The notes under the pieces are model-generated. The model did no database searches, was not told the DNA's origin, and worked only from the letters and a program-made list of their open reading frames with translations. Source: Maribacter aquimaris (GTDB taxonomy: Bacteria > Bacteroidota > Bacteroidia > Flavobacteriales > Flavobacteriaceae). From it: DNA of 64,000 bases. Location of the stretch: assembly GCF_014596745.1 (NCBI RefSeq), contig NZ_JABTCF010000010.1:1-64000 (forward strand), in the 5' to 3' direction. A program made the position numbers and the translations under genes. Each line of letters begins with the position of its first letter. The stretch's first letter is position 1. This document shows positions 44,934 to 54,196 of the stretch, in pieces.

Positions 44934-45374
44934 ATGGAAAGAAAGGATTTTCTCAGGACATTAGGGGCTGGTGCTGCTTTCGCATTAACGTTCCCGTGTT
45001 TGCAAGGATGTTCCAAGGATGATGAAAATGGCGATAAGGTCGAAGCGCCTACAGGTATTGACTTCACTATTGATCTAAACTCCACCGAAGGGAAGAAATT
45101 GTCTGACAACGGAAGTTTTATTTTAAAGGATTTGGTTGTTGTGGTCAAGGATTTGGATGGTAATTTTGTCGCTGCGACCCAAGTGTGTAGTCATGAATCC
45201 TACGATCAAGTTCGCTTCTTATCGAATGATGGTGGTATTTTTTATTGTGATGTGCATGGTTCGCGTTTTGCACTGGATGGTGCGCCCTTGAACCAAGTGG
45301 AGGGCAATGTTGCCAAACCCTTGAGGATCTATAACACCGAACTCAATGGGGACATACTTCGCGTTTATGAATAG
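44934..45374 (+). CDS. Rieske [2Fe-2S] lipoprotein
   Basis: This is a 146-residue exported protein. The N-terminus MERKDFLRTLGAGAAFALTF ends at a probable lipid-attachment Cys (CLQGCSK); the RKDF start is Tat-like but lacks a strict twin Arg. The mature part is a Rieske domain with both cluster-binding pairs, CSH (in TQVCSHESYDQ) and CDVH (in FYCDVHGSRF), followed by DGAPLNQVEGNVAKPLRIY. It would carry one electron at the periplasmic side of the membrane. It is not fused to a dioxygenase or a bc1 complex. It begins a five-gene cluster: the next gene overlaps its stop. Confidence 0.92.
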   Translation: MERKDFLRTLGAGAAFALTFPCLQGCSKDDENGDKVEAPTGIDFTIDLNSTEGKKLSDNGSFILKDLVVVVKDLDGNFVAATQVCSHESYDQVRFLSNDGGIFYCDVHGSRFALDGAPLNQVEGNVAKPLRIYNTELNGDILRVYE

Positions 45375-45834
45375 TTGTTTAATCCTAAAATATTTTAAAT
45401 TGAAAAGGTTCGTTTGTATTGTGTTTTTGGTAAGCTCGGTTTTTGTTTCCGCCCAAGAGTGGCAGGCTACCTTTTCTGATGCCGTATCTGTGTCGGTAAG
45501 GGAGAATAAACCCATTGTTCTGGTTTTTTCAGGCTCGGATTGGTGCGCTCCATGCATAAAATTGGAAAGAAATATTTGGCAATCAAAAGAATTCACGGCT
45601 TATTCCAAGGAGAACTATGTGCTTTACAGGGCCGATTTTCCTAGGAAAAAGAGCAATCAATTGGCAGACGATATCACGGAGCAGAATCGTAAATTGGCCG
45701 AAACCTATAATCCAAAAGGTTATTTCCCATTGGTGGTGGTATTGAACCCGAACAAAGAGGTTTTGGGCACGACAGGCTATAAAAAGATTTCTCCAGACGC
45801 TTATATTTCCCTGCTAAACTCATTTGTAAAGTGA
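45367..45834 (+). CDS. Exported thioredoxin-like protein (CAPC motif)
   Basis: From ATG 45367, which overlaps the Rieske gene by 8 bp, the product has 155 residues. An in-frame TTG at 45400 (LKRFVCIVFLVSSVFVSAQ) is an alternative start right at the signal peptide. The thioredoxin fold has PIVLVFSGSDWCAPCIKLER with the CxxC redox pair, and YFPLVVVLNPNKEVLGTTGY containing the cis-Pro region. It belongs to the Thioredoxin_7-like group. It would keep thiols reduced or oxidised in the periplasm, possibly for the Cys-rich small protein downstream. It shares four bases (GTGA) with apbE. Confidence 0.9.
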   Translation: MNSCLILKYFKLKRFVCIVFLVSSVFVSAQEWQATFSDAVSVSVRENKPIVLVFSGSDWCAPCIKLERNIWQSKEFTAYSKENYVLYRADFPRKKSNQLADDITEQNRKLAETYNPKGYFPLVVVLNPNKEVLGTTGYKKISPDAYISLLNSFVK

Positions 45835-46826
45835 GAAAACTCCTCCCCCTGATTTTTGTTTTCTTTTTTGTCCTTGGTTTTGGCCAAGAGCGCAAATACG
45901 TGACGGTACATAGGACCGAAAAATTAATGGGTTGCCGTTTTGATATCACCGTGGTAGCCGTAAATGAGGAAATTGGATATATCAACATCGATGAGGCCGT
46001 TGCTGAGATCAGGCGTATTGAAAAGATGGTTTCTTCTTGGGATCCCGATTCCGAAACGGCTTTGATCAACAAGAATGCCGGCATTAAACCGGTGAAAGTC
46101 AGTGTAGAACTGTATAAACTTATAGAACGGGCTATACAGATATCGGAAATTACCGATGGGGCTTTTGATATTTCTTATTCCTCAATGGATGAAATTTGGA
46201 AATTTGATGGAAGCATGACCTATATGCCTTCCAAGGAAATGATTAAAAATTCAATAGCCAAGGTAGGGTATGAAAAAATAGTTTTAGATCCTGAAGGGCA
46301 TACCGTCTTTTTAAAACAAAAAGGAATGAAAATTTCTTTTGGGGCCATCGGTAAGGGCTATGCTGCGGACAAGACCAAGGAATTGCTGGTTTCAAAACAA
46401 GTGGTTGCCGGTATCATAAACGCATCGGGGGATTTAACCACTTGGGGTACAAAAGCCAGTGGGGAAAAATGGTTGATCGGTATAGCAAACCCGTTAAGCA
46501 AGAATAAGATATTTTCTTGGCTTCCCATAGTCGAATCATCGGTGGCTACCTCTGGCAATTATGAGAAGTTCGTGATATTCGACGGTAAAAAGTATACTCA
46601 TATTATAGACCCTAGGACCGGATATCCCTCGCAAGGCGTAAATAGTGTCACCATTTTTGCCAAAAGTGCAGAGCTCTGTGATGCTTTGGCAACCGCGGTT
46701 TTTATAATGGGGAAGGACGCTGGTCTTTCGTTGATCAACCAACTCGGTGGTACTGAGGTTATTTTGGTGGATAGCAATAATAGAATTCACAAAAGCAGTG
46801 GTATTCTTCTGGATAATAATCCTTAA
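45831..46826 (+). CDS. apbE: FAD:protein FMN transferase (ApbE)
   Basis: This is a 331-residue exported enzyme that attaches FMN covalently to Thr/Ser of target proteins outside the cytoplasm. The start is GTG at 45831, overlapping the previous stop as GTGA; signal LLPLIFVFFFVLGFGQ. ApbE landmarks are MGCRFDITVVA, VSSWDPDSETALINKNAGI, DGAFDISYSSMDEIW, ISFGAIGKGYAADKTKELL, GIINASGDLTTWG and YTHIIDPRTGYPSQGVNSVT. No obvious FMN-bind-domain target is encoded in the cluster; a weak candidate site in the DUF3570 protein is noted in the findings. Confidence 0.95.
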   Translation: MRKLLPLIFVFFFVLGFGQERKYVTVHRTEKLMGCRFDITVVAVNEEIGYINIDEAVAEIRRIEKMVSSWDPDSETALINKNAGIKPVKVSVELYKLIERAIQISEITDGAFDISYSSMDEIWKFDGSMTYMPSKEMIKNSIAKVGYEKIVLDPEGHTVFLKQKGMKISFGAIGKGYAADKTKELLVSKQVVAGIINASGDLTTWGTKASGEKWLIGIANPLSKNKIFSWLPIVESSVATSGNYEKFVIFDGKKYTHIIDPRTGYPSQGVNSVTIFAKSAELCDALATAVFIMGKDAGLSLINQLGGTEVILVDSNNRIHKSSGILLDNNP

Positions 46827-46835
46827 CTTTAATGT

Positions 46836-47045
46836 ATGAAAAAGATTGTGCTTCTACTGGTCTTTGCGGCCCTATCAAGCTCTTGCGTTGTGGTAAGGGA
46901 ATATGACAAGGTGTACTTGAATGATGATGAGATGGTTCTGGGCGCGAAAGGTTCTGAGCGATTTGAGACGAACTTCCAGATATATCGTGAAGCGGCTGCC
47001 GGTGCGAATGGCGGTAAGTCTGGTGGTGGTTGTGGATGTAATTGA
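46836..47045 (+). CDS. DUF4266 small lipoprotein with Cys-Gly tail
   Basis: This is a 69-residue lipoprotein (MKKIVLLLVFAALSSSCVVV). The mature part matches DUF4266: YDKVYLNDDEMVLG, FETNFQIYREAAAGANGGKS and the terminal GGGCGCN. It starts 9 bp after apbE. The two C-terminal Cys could bind metal or be a substrate of the neighbouring thioredoxin-like protein. The family has no established function. Its regular company with DUF3570 and ApbE suggests a part in one membrane-associated redox system. Confidence 0.88.
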   Translation: MKKIVLLLVFAALSSSCVVVREYDKVYLNDDEMVLGAKGSERFETNFQIYREAAAGANGGKSGGGCGCN

Positions 47046-47155
47046 GTACTACGGTCAATCGATTTCAACAAAAAATTGATTGGGCAAGTGGGGGTAACCT
47101 CAGTAAATAGGAAAACTTTTTACCCGAATACACAAATTAATAACTTCATATTCCT

Positions 47156-48436
47156 TTGAAAAAACTTAGTATAATAGTGCTTTTGTTCGCGTTGAATTGG
47201 GGTTTTGCCCAAGAAGAAGGGGAAAATACCTACCAAAAACGTGTTTTGGAAACCGCTGAAATAGACTTGCTTTTCAGTTATTATAACCAAGATGGTCAAA
47301 ATGCTGCGGTGACCGGAGGGGAAGGAACCGAAGAATTGACAGATGCCACATCGAGTATTGTGGTTAAAATGCCATTGAACCCCGATGACGTGCTGACGGT
47401 TGATGTGGGTATTTCGGCCTATTCCTCGGCTTCCTCGAGTAATATAGATCCTTTTGATAAAAGCAGTAGGCCGGCAAGTCCGTTCAGTGCGTCTTCCGGT
47501 GCTTCCCAAAGTGATGCGTTGGTCCACTTCAATCCTACCTACGAACATAGTTCCGATGACCGCAATTCAGTGTATTCGGCCCAGGCGTATATTTCATCTG
47601 AATACGATTATTTTTCACTGGGTTTTGGTGGGGGGTATACACGTTTGTTCAATGAGCGGAATACCCAGTTCGGCGCGAGCTTCCAGGTCTTTTTGGATTC
47701 ATGGAATCCGCAATATCCCGTAGAATTGAGGGATGGTTTTTTCGATTCAAGAATTTCGGGTAGTGGCACCTATGATCCCAGTTTTGTGGCATTTGATGAT
47801 GAAACAAGAAATTCATACTCCCTTTCATTGAGTATTTCCCAGATTTTGGGTAAACGGCTTCAAGGTTCAATCTTTTTGGATCTTGTGTCCCAAAAAGGAT
47901 TGTTGAGTACCCCACACCAAAGGGTTTATTTTAGTGACTTCAATGACTTCTTTATCGAGGATTTTCAGTTGGCTGATGGGGTAGAACAATTGCCCGATAG
48001 CCGTTTTAAGATTCCGATTGGTGCCCGTTTGAATTATTATTTGAACGATTTTATTGTATTGCGAAGCTATTACAGGTACTATTCCGATGATTGGGGCATT
48101 TCGGCCCACACAGCCAGTTTGGAGGTTCCTGTCAAATTAAGTGATAAGTTTACGCTATATCCCAACTATCGCTATTATGATCAGACCGCTGCGGATTATT
48201 TTTACGGGAAGGAAGCAGCCACTTCAACCCTCGATTTCTATACATCGGACTATGATCTCTCAGCCTTTAGTTCGCATCAATACGGAATGGGTGTCCGCTA
48301 TAAGGATATCTTTGCGGGAGCCAAGGTTTTTACTTTTGGTTTAAAGACCATTGATCTTCGATTCAATAAATATGATCGTAGTGACGGACTATCCTCTTAT
48401 ATTTTTAGTTTAGGGACTACCTTTGTAGGTAATTAG
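47156..48436 (+). CDS. DUF3570 predicted outer-membrane beta-barrel
   Basis: This is a 426-residue exported protein with a TTG start at 47156 (signal KLSIIVLLFALNWGFAQ); no ATG is placed better. The mature sequence is rich in alternating aromatic/polar strands (YFSLGFGGGYTRLF, YSLSLSISQILGKRLQGSIF, FIVLRSYYRYYSDDWG) and ends SSYIFSLGTTFVGN, typical of a barrel. It matches DUF3570. A Ser/Ala-rich loop FSASSGASQSD near residue 110 resembles a degenerate flavinylation site, lacking the Asp three residues before the SGAS Ser. It closes the Rieske-ApbE cluster. Confidence 0.85.
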   Translation: MKKLSIIVLLFALNWGFAQEEGENTYQKRVLETAEIDLLFSYYNQDGQNAAVTGGEGTEELTDATSSIVVKMPLNPDDVLTVDVGISAYSSASSSNIDPFDKSSRPASPFSASSGASQSDALVHFNPTYEHSSDDRNSVYSAQAYISSEYDYFSLGFGGGYTRLFNERNTQFGASFQVFLDSWNPQYPVELRDGFFDSRISGSGTYDPSFVAFDDETRNSYSLSLSISQILGKRLQGSIFLDLVSQKGLLSTPHQRVYFSDFNDFFIEDFQLADGVEQLPDSRFKIPIGARLNYYLNDFIVLRSYYRYYSDDWGISAHTASLEVPVKLSDKFTLYPNYRYYDQTAADYFYGKEAATSTLDFYTSDYDLSAFSSHQYGMGVRYKDIFAGAKVFTFGLKTIDLRFNKYDRSDGLSSYIFSLGTTFVGN

Positions 48437-48568
48437 TATAGGATTTGTCTTGTTTGCTGCTTAAGCATCTTACTGAAAATTGTTCATAAACTAATGGGTT
48501 TTGCAAAATTCGGGAATACCACATATGTATAAATTTATCGTAAATTCGCAGCGAACACAGGAAAGTAT

Positions 48569-49645
48569 ATGATTGATAAATTAAATATCGTAAAACAGCG
48601 TTTTGATGAGGTTTCAGACCTTATTATCCAACCCGATGTGATTACGGACCAAAAGAGGTATGTACAGCTAACAAAGGAGTACAAGGACCTTAAGAATCTT
48701 ATGGCCAAGCGCGATGAGTATTTGGAGTTGTCCAATAATATTTCGGAAGCGGAAGAGATTATTGGGGATGGTAGTGATCCGGAAATGGTGGAAATGGCTA
48801 AAATGCAAATGGAGGAGGCCAAAGGCGCATTGCCTGCGTTGGAGGAAGAGATCAAACTTATGTTGATTCCCAAGGATCCGGAGGATGCCAAGGATGTTGT
48901 TGTTGAGATACGGGCGGGAACCGGAGGCGATGAAGCCAGTATTTTTGCGGGTGATCTTTTTAGGATGTATACAAAATACTGTGAGAATAGAGGTTGGAAA
49001 ACAAATGTCATCGACCTGAGTGAAGGTACTAGTGGTGGTTATAAGGAAATACAGTTCGAGGTTAATGGAGAGGACGTATATGGCACCCTGAAATTTGAAG
49101 CTGGGGTACACCGGGTTCAACGGGTTCCCCAAACCGAAACCCAAGGTAGGGTGCATACAAGTGCGGCCACGGTAATGGTCTTGCCTGAGGCTGAGGATTT
49201 TGATGTGCAGATAGATCCAAAGGATGTAAGGATCGACTTTTTCTGTTCTTCAGGGCCCGGTGGGCAGTCGGTGAACACCACATATTCCGCAGTACGTCTT
49301 ACACACGTTCCTACGGGGTTGGTGGCGCAATGCCAAGACCAAAAATCCCAACATAAAAACAAGGAAAAGGCATTCAAGGTACTTCGTTCCAGATTGTATG
49401 ATATGGAGCTGGCCAAAAAGCAGGAAGCAGATTCCGCTAAAAGGAATTCGCAGGTAAGTAGTGGTGACCGATCAGCGAAGATAAGAACCTATAATTATCC
49501 TCAGGGTAGGGTAACTGACCACAGGATTGGACTTACCTTGTATGATCTTCAAAATATTATCGATGGGGACATTCAAAAGATTATCAATGAATTGAGTCTC
49601 GTTGAAAATACCGAGAAACTAAAGGAGGCATCGGATATTTTTTAA
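48569..49645 (+). CDS. prfA: Peptide chain release factor 1
   Basis: This is a 358-residue cytoplasmic factor that ends translation at UAA and UAG. The catalytic GGQ lies in [20 protein letters not shown]. The codon-reading P-x-T motif is PQT in [15 protein letters not shown], typical of RF1 and not of RF2 (SPF). The N-terminal helical domain and [16 protein letters not shown] are standard. Length matches the family. pyrF starts 10 bp downstream, so the two are co-transcribed. Confidence 0.97.
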   Translation: MIDKLNIVKQRFDEVSDLIIQPDVITDQKRYVQLTKEYKDLKNLMAKRDEYLELSNNISEAEEIIGDGSDPEMVEMAKMQMEEAKGALPALEEEIKLMLIPKDPEDAKDVVVEIRAGTGGDEASIFAGDLFRMYTKYCENRGWKTNVIDLSEGTSGGYKEIQFEVNGEDVYGTLKFEAGVHRVQRVPQTETQGRVHTSAATVMVLPEAEDFDVQIDPKDVRIDFFCSSGPGGQSVNTTYSAVRLTHVPTGLVAQCQDQKSQHKNKEKAFKVLRSRLYDMELAKKQEADSAKRNSQVSSGDRSAKIRTYNYPQGRVTDHRIGLTLYDLQNIIDGDIQKIINELSLVENTEKLKEASDIF

Positions 49646-49655
49646 ATTTTGTGGA

Positions 49656-50480
49656 ATGGATCTTGAAAAACTCATTAAGCAAATTCATGTAAAACAATCC
49701 TTTCTTTGTATTGGATTGGATACCGATTTGGAAAAAGTACCTCCACATCTATTACAGGAGGAAGATCCGATATTTGCCTTTAACAAGGCGATAATCGATG
49801 CTACCCATCACCTGTGTGTGGCATATAAACCGAATACGGCTTTTTATGAGGCTTATGGACTCAAAGGGTGGAAGGCCCTTGGGAAAACCATAGATTACCT
49901 GAATGCGAATTATCCGGAGGTTTTTACCATTGCGGATGCGAAAAGAGGCGATATAGGAAATACGTCAACACGGTATGCCAAGGCCTTTTTTGAGGAATTC
50001 GGTTTTGACTCCATTACCATTGCCCCTTATATGGGAAGGGATTCGGTAGAACCATTTTTGGCCTTTGAAAACAAGCATACCATTTTGCTGGCATTGACCT
50101 CCAATGAAGGTGCCTATGATTTCCAGACGCAAAAAGTGGATGGAATGGCCTTATACGAGAAAGTGTTGCAAACCTCCAAGACCTATAAAAATGCGCATAA
50201 CCTAATGTACGTAGTTGGGGCGACGAAGGCTAGTTTCCTCGGGGACATCCGTAAGATTGTTCCTGATAGTTTTTTATTGGTGCCAGGTGTCGGCGCACAA
50301 GGTGGAAGTTTAAAAGAGGTGTGCCATTACGGAATGAACCAACATGTCGGTCTCTTGATAAATTCTTCAAGAGGAATTATCTATGCATCAAAAAACGGGG
50401 ACTTTGCAGCTATGGCGGCCCTCAAGGCAAAAGAATTACAACAACAAATGCAAGAGGAATTAAAATCGTTGGGCCGATAA
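49656..50480 (+). CDS. pyrF: Orotidine 5'-phosphate decarboxylase
   Basis: This is a 274-residue cytoplasmic TIM-barrel enzyme making UMP from OMP. It is the longer bacterial form (type 2). Motifs are [28 protein letters not shown], the catalytic [20 protein letters not shown] (Lys and Asp of DxKxxD), and [11 protein letters not shown] with [12 protein letters not shown] for phosphate binding. It follows prfA by 10 bp and converges on a small minus-strand gene two bases after its stop. Confidence 0.96.
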   Translation: MDLEKLIKQIHVKQSFLCIGLDTDLEKVPPHLLQEEDPIFAFNKAIIDATHHLCVAYKPNTAFYEAYGLKGWKALGKTIDYLNANYPEVFTIADAKRGDIGNTSTRYAKAFFEEFGFDSITIAPYMGRDSVEPFLAFENKHTILLALTSNEGAYDFQTQKVDGMALYEKVLQTSKTYKNAHNLMYVVGATKASFLGDIRKIVPDSFLLVPGVGAQGGSLKEVCHYGMNQHVGLLINSSRGIIYASKNGDFAAMAALKAKELQQQMQEELKSLGR

Positions 50481-50482
50481 GC

Positions 50483-50677
50483 CTAAACAAGTTCGTCCAA
50501 TCTCCTTTTGGTTTTTTTGGCTTTCTGCTCAAAAAACTCACCCAATTTGGTATTGCTGTATTTGAGATTCGAGGCTCTTTCCATAAAGCATTGATATTGG
50601 TATTCCAATAGGCTAATGGCTTGACTACCAGTTGATATCGATGTTACCGATCCGACTTTACAATATTGATTTTCCAT
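50483..50677 (-). CDS. Small hypothetical protein, 64 residues
   Basis: From ATG 50677 the product starts MENQYCKVGSVTSISTGSQA and continues ISLLEYQYQCFMERASNLKY; an ATG at 50686 is also in frame. It ends with a strongly basic helix (FEQKAKKTKRRLDELV). The compact fit against pyrF (2-bp gap) and a balanced composition support a true gene, but no family is recognised and the support is weaker than for its neighbours. Confidence 0.45.
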   Translation of the reverse strand: MENQYCKVGSVTSISTGSQAISLLEYQYQCFMERASNLKYSNTKLGEFFEQKAKKTKRRLDELV

Positions 50678-50904
50678 AGTGTTCAAATGTTATATCAAAT
50701 ATACGTGTGATTTGCCATTTTAGATGTCGTGAAGCCTGATTAGCTCCTTATATATAGATTATTTATCTATTTATTAACAATTGCTTAATAATGTTCATAA
50801 AAAAGCGAGATATGGACTGTTAAAAAAAACCTTAAATCGATTGCCCTATTAAAAGTTTTAATACATTGCACAATTCCTTAGAACGGGACGTATAGAGAAC
50901 ACTA

Positions 50905-51690
50905 TTGTTAAGTTACTACACATATGTACATAAAGAATCAACCACTTGGGTGACGTTTGTTCACGGTGCAGGGGGTAGCTCCTCCATTTGGTTTAAACAA
51001 GTACGTGAATTTAAAAAGCACTTCAATGTATTGTTGCTGGATCTAAGGGGGCACGGGAATTCCAAACCCAGTATCAAGGATGCCTTCAACGATAGATATA
51101 CCTTTGATTCGATTACTGACGATATCCTTGAGGTGATCAATCATCTAAAAATTGCCAAATCACATTTTATCGGAATTTCCTTGGGAACCATCCTTATCAG
51201 GAATCTTGCCGAAAAACACCCCCATAGGGTGGTGAGTATGGTCATGGGTGGGGCTATTATGCAACTGGACATACGTTCGCAGATCCTAATGCGATTGGGT
51301 ATTTTATTCAAATCGGTTATTCCGTATTTATGGCTTTACAAGTTCTTTGCCTTTATTATTATGCCCCATAAAAACCATAAGGAGTCTCGGTCGCTTTTTG
51401 TTCGAGAGGCAAAAAAGTTATATCAGAAAGAATTTACACGATGGTTCAGATTGACTTCGGAAATAAATCCGTTGTTACGTATCTTTAGGGCGGTTGACAC
51501 TAAAATTCCCACCTTGTATGTTATGGGGGGTGAGGATTATCTGTTTTTGCCCGCTGTTAAAAAGATTGTACAGGAACATACAGCCTGTAGTCTTTTGACC
51601 ATTGAATATTGTGGTCATGTGGTCAATGTAGAACAGCCGAAGATTTTCAATCACTTGGTTATTTCATACTTGTCGGATACGGGTAATTGA
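50905..51690 (+). CDS. Alpha/beta hydrolase
   Basis: This is a 261-residue cytoplasmic alpha/beta-hydrolase-fold protein. The best start is TTG at 50905; the nearby ATG (50923) is out of frame. The oxyanion region is VTFVHGAGGSSSIW, the nucleophile elbow is FIGISLGTILI (G-x-S-x-G), the acid lies in YVMGGEDYLFLP, and the catalytic His is in YCGHVVNVEQP. A cap of basic helices (PHKNHKESRSLFVREAKKL) sits between core strands 6 and 7. The substrate is not deducible. The gene stands alone, with 227 bp of AT-rich non-coding sequence before it and a terminator after it. Confidence 0.88.
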   Translation: MLSYYTYVHKESTTWVTFVHGAGGSSSIWFKQVREFKKHFNVLLLDLRGHGNSKPSIKDAFNDRYTFDSITDDILEVINHLKIAKSHFIGISLGTILIRNLAEKHPHRVVSMVMGGAIMQLDIRSQILMRLGILFKSVIPYLWLYKFFAFIIMPHKNHKESRSLFVREAKKLYQKEFTRWFRLTSEINPLLRIFRAVDTKIPTLYVMGGEDYLFLPAVKKIVQEHTACSLLTIEYCGHVVNVEQPKIFNHLVISYLSDTGN

Positions 51691-51798
51691 TTCTTTTTCT
51701 AATCTACACACAACTTTTCGGATTGATCCATAAATATCCAAATACCTAGAAATCGTTCTTGATCAAGCTTATTCCCAGAAGGTTGGGGGTGAATAAAA

Positions 51799-51826
51799 AA
51801 AACCGGTGCTCCCACCGGTTTTTGAC
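51799..51826. terminator. Bidirectional intrinsic terminator
   Basis: AAACCGGTG pairs with CACCGGTTT around CTCC (51800-51821), with an A run on the left and TTTTT on the right. It separates the alpha/beta hydrolase from the convergent DUF4197 gene. The remaining 160 bp to that gene show no feature. Confidence 0.9.
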
Positions 51827-51989
51827 TAACTAACTCAAAAAATTACTGACTCAAATAATTTTGTACAAAAGAACTTAATTAACAAGAGAACTTGGTTAAT
51901 TAAAGTTTACCAATATGTTAAAAGTGTCCTTATATAATTCAACGTGGTTTAAATCCATTTAGTATAAATGACCTGTAATTATTTTAACA

Positions 51990-52700
51990 TTAATCTTGTA
52001 GCGTAAATACTTTGCGCAACAAATCGGTGGTACGGGATGATGCCTTGGTGCGAATTTCCTTTTCTTCCACAGCAATCATGGTATAAACTCCGTTTAGAGC
52101 TTCGTTGGTCACGTAATCGGTAAGGTCGGGATTTACCTTTTTGGTGAGTGGTATGCTATTGTATTTCGTGATTAGGTTGTTCCAGACCTGATCGGCACCC
52201 ACTTTTTCGAATGAATTTTTAATAACCGGATTGAATTTACTGTATAAAGCGGTCTGGGTAGCGTTTGTCAAATACTGGGTGGCAGCATCATCACTTCCCA
52301 TTAATATATTTTTAGCATCATTGAAGGTAATTCCTTTTACAGCATCGATGAATATGGGGGTGGCTTCGCTTACGGCATCTTCAGCGGCCCTGTTCAATAC
52401 CTTAAGGCCTTCATCCGCCAAATTGCCCAATCCGATATCACGTAAGGTCTTATCCACTTTTTGTAGCTCCTCGGGCAGCATGATCTTTACGAGTTCATTT
52501 TTGTAAAAACCATCGGCTTTGGTCAACTTCGTCACTTGTTTTTCTATACCCAGGTTAAGGGCTTCCCGAAGGCCTTGGGCGATTTCAGCATTTCCAATGC
52601 CTGAAGTACCTTGTGGTAATTGATCTATGACTTGTTGTAGTTCGCCACAGGCCAAAAAGTTAAGCGATAAGAATAGAATAAGAATATTTTTTTTCATCAT
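51990..52700 (-). CDS. DUF4197 lipoprotein
   Basis: This is a 236-residue lipoprotein (signal ILILFLSLNFLACGELQQ). The mature chain is almost wholly helical and matches DUF4197: AEIAQGLREALNLGIEKQV, IMLPEELQKVDKTLRDIGLG, GITFNDAKNILMGSDDAATQ, YLTNATQTALYSKFNPVI and a C-terminal GVYTMIAVEEKEIR. The family occurs in many Gram-negatives as a periplasmic or outer-membrane-attached protein without known function. It follows purU on the same strand with a 31-bp gap, so co-transcription is likely although no metabolic link is evident. Confidence 0.9.
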   Translation of the reverse strand: MMKKNILILFLSLNFLACGELQQVIDQLPQGTSGIGNAEIAQGLREALNLGIEKQVTKLTKADGFYKNELVKIMLPEELQKVDKTLRDIGLGNLADEGLKVLNRAAEDAVSEATPIFIDAVKGITFNDAKNILMGSDDAATQYLTNATQTALYSKFNPVIKNSFEKVGADQVWNNLITKYNSIPLTKKVNPDLTDYVTNEALNGVYTMIAVEEKEIRTKASSRTTDLLRKVFTLQD

Positions 52701-52731
52701 TGTTTGTTGTTATATGTTAATTGTTTCCATA

Positions 52732-53583
52732 TCAGGAAAATATGACGGTCTTGTTGTTATAAACCATTGTTTTGCGTTTCACATGCAATTTTACGGCCCT
52801 TGAAAGTACGATTTTTTCCAAATCCCTGCCTTTGGCAATAAAGTCCTGAATGGTATGGGTGTGGGAAACGGCTGTTACATCTTGTTCAATAATAGGTCCG
52901 GCGTCGAGCTCCTCTGTTACATAATGACTTGTCGCCCCAATAATCTTGACCCCTCTTTCGAAAGCGGCATGATAAGGTTTGGCCCCGGCAAATGCTGGTA
53001 AGAATGAATGGTGTATGTTAATGATCTTATTAGGGTACTCATCAATCAAACGGCTACCCACAATTTGCATATACCGTGCCAAAACCATAAAATCGACATT
53101 GTGTTCCTTTAGAAGTTCCAATTGGCGTTCCTCAACTTCATTTTTGGATGTTTTGGTAACGGGTATATGATAAAAAGGTATATTGAATTGTTCGGCTATA
53201 TATGCCAAATCAGTATGATTGCTTAATATAAATGGGATTTCAGCCTTTAATTCACCTGAATGATATCGGCTTAGTAAATCGTAAAGGCAATGGTTGTATT
53301 TAGAGACGAAGATGGCCATTCGCGGCAAAACATCATCCAAATGAAGGCTCCACTGCATTTGGTACGGCGTGGCCAATGAAGTTGTAAATTCATTCTTAAA
53401 GCCTTCTAGATTCAGGGTATTATCATCAAAATCACTTTCAAGACGCATAAAGAAAACATTGGCCTGTTTGGCGACATGCTGGTCCAGATATATGATATTT
53501 CCCCCCTTCGCGTGTATAAATCCTGTTACTGCGCTTATAATCCCCGATTGATCAGGGCAATGGATAAGAATTGTGGTTTTCAA
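52732..53583 (-). CDS. purU: Formyltetrahydrofolate deformylase
   Basis: This is a 283-residue cytoplasmic enzyme splitting 10-formyl-THF into formate and THF, balancing the one-carbon pool. The N-terminal ACT domain has TTILIHCPDQSGIISAVTGF and GGNIIYLDQH. The C-terminal formyltransferase-like domain has RMAIFVSKYNHCLYDLLSRY, ARYMQIVGSRL, NIHHSFLPAFAGAKPYHAAF and GATSHYVTEELDAGPIIEQD (catalytic Asn/His/Asp set). A -7 box TAATTTTG lies 20 bp upstream on the minus strand. Confidence 0.96.
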   Translation of the reverse strand: MKTTILIHCPDQSGIISAVTGFIHAKGGNIIYLDQHVAKQANVFFMRLESDFDDNTLNLEGFKNEFTTSLATPYQMQWSLHLDDVLPRMAIFVSKYNHCLYDLLSRYHSGELKAEIPFILSNHTDLAYIAEQFNIPFYHIPVTKTSKNEVEERQLELLKEHNVDFMVLARYMQIVGSRLIDEYPNKIINIHHSFLPAFAGAKPYHAAFERGVKIIGATSHYVTEELDAGPIIEQDVTAVSHTHTIQDFIAKGRDLEKIVLSRAVKLHVKRKTMVYNNKTVIFS

Positions 53584-53603
53584 ACTGACTGATTTTAAAA
53601 GTC

Positions 53604-53611
53604 CAAAATTA
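53604..53611 (-). promoter_or_regulatory. -7 box of purU
   Basis: Minus-strand TAATTTTG fits TAnnTTTG and ends 20 bp before the purU ATG. No well-spaced -33 is visible. Confidence 0.45.
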
Positions 53612-53682
53612 GAACTAAAAAAGCATCAATTTAGTATGAAAATGTGGTTTTTTGTAGAATAGGGACTTTCCTGGGGCTATGG

Positions 53683-54090
53683 TTATTGCATATTACCGTT
53701 ATTGGGTAAGGTCCCTGTCCATTTTTTGAACGATTTCCTAAAACTCCTTATTTCTTGTCGCAACAGATTCAGGTATTCCTTTTCGGGTACGCCATCCCGT
53801 TCTAACCCGGTACAATAGGAATTAATGTTCTTGATCATGATCTTGATGAATGAAATGTTCCTGTATTTTTCATCATTGGATGCCGAGAATTCGGTTTGGG
53901 CGATTTTCTGTGGTATCAATATCGCATCGGTCAAAAGGGCATCAGCAATAATATCCCTCAAGCTGTTCGATTTGTATAGCTTCAATAGATCTTTGTTGAA
54001 TGTGACATAGGAGGCAATGGCCCTACTCATTTCGCAAAGTTCAAGGGCTTTTCTGTACACCGGAATATGGCCTAATTTTTTCTTTGACAT
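53683..54090 (-). CDS. Hypothetical helical protein
   Basis: This is a 135-residue basic cytoplasmic protein starting MSKKKLGHIPVYRKALELCE. Predicted long helices (YRKALELCEMSRAIASYVTF, LRDIIADALLTDAILIPQKI, NISFIKIMIKNINSYCTGLE, EYLNLLRQEIRSFRKSFKKW) suggest a four-helix bundle. The size and layout recall the 23S-rRNA intervening-sequence/Avd-like group, but the diagnostic residues are not clear to me. It faces away from the Lrp-type regulator across 106 bp. No function is assigned. Confidence 0.7.
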   Translation of the reverse strand: MSKKKLGHIPVYRKALELCEMSRAIASYVTFNKDLLKLYKSNSLRDIIADALLTDAILIPQKIAQTEFSASNDEKYRNISFIKIMIKNINSYCTGLERDGVPEKEYLNLLRQEIRSFRKSFKKWTGTLPNNGNMQ

Positions 54091-54196
54091 GGGTACAATA
54101 GCAATTTTATTACTTTAAAGTTACGCTCGATTATTCATTTTCAAATTTAGATTTAAAAGCAAATCCATATATTTACTTAGTAAACAAAAGTTTATC

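Noticed and set aside
53683-54090. Diversity-generating retroelement accessory (Avd-like) protein
   Set aside because: The four-helix outline is suggestive, but there is no reverse transcriptase, template or variable repeat nearby.
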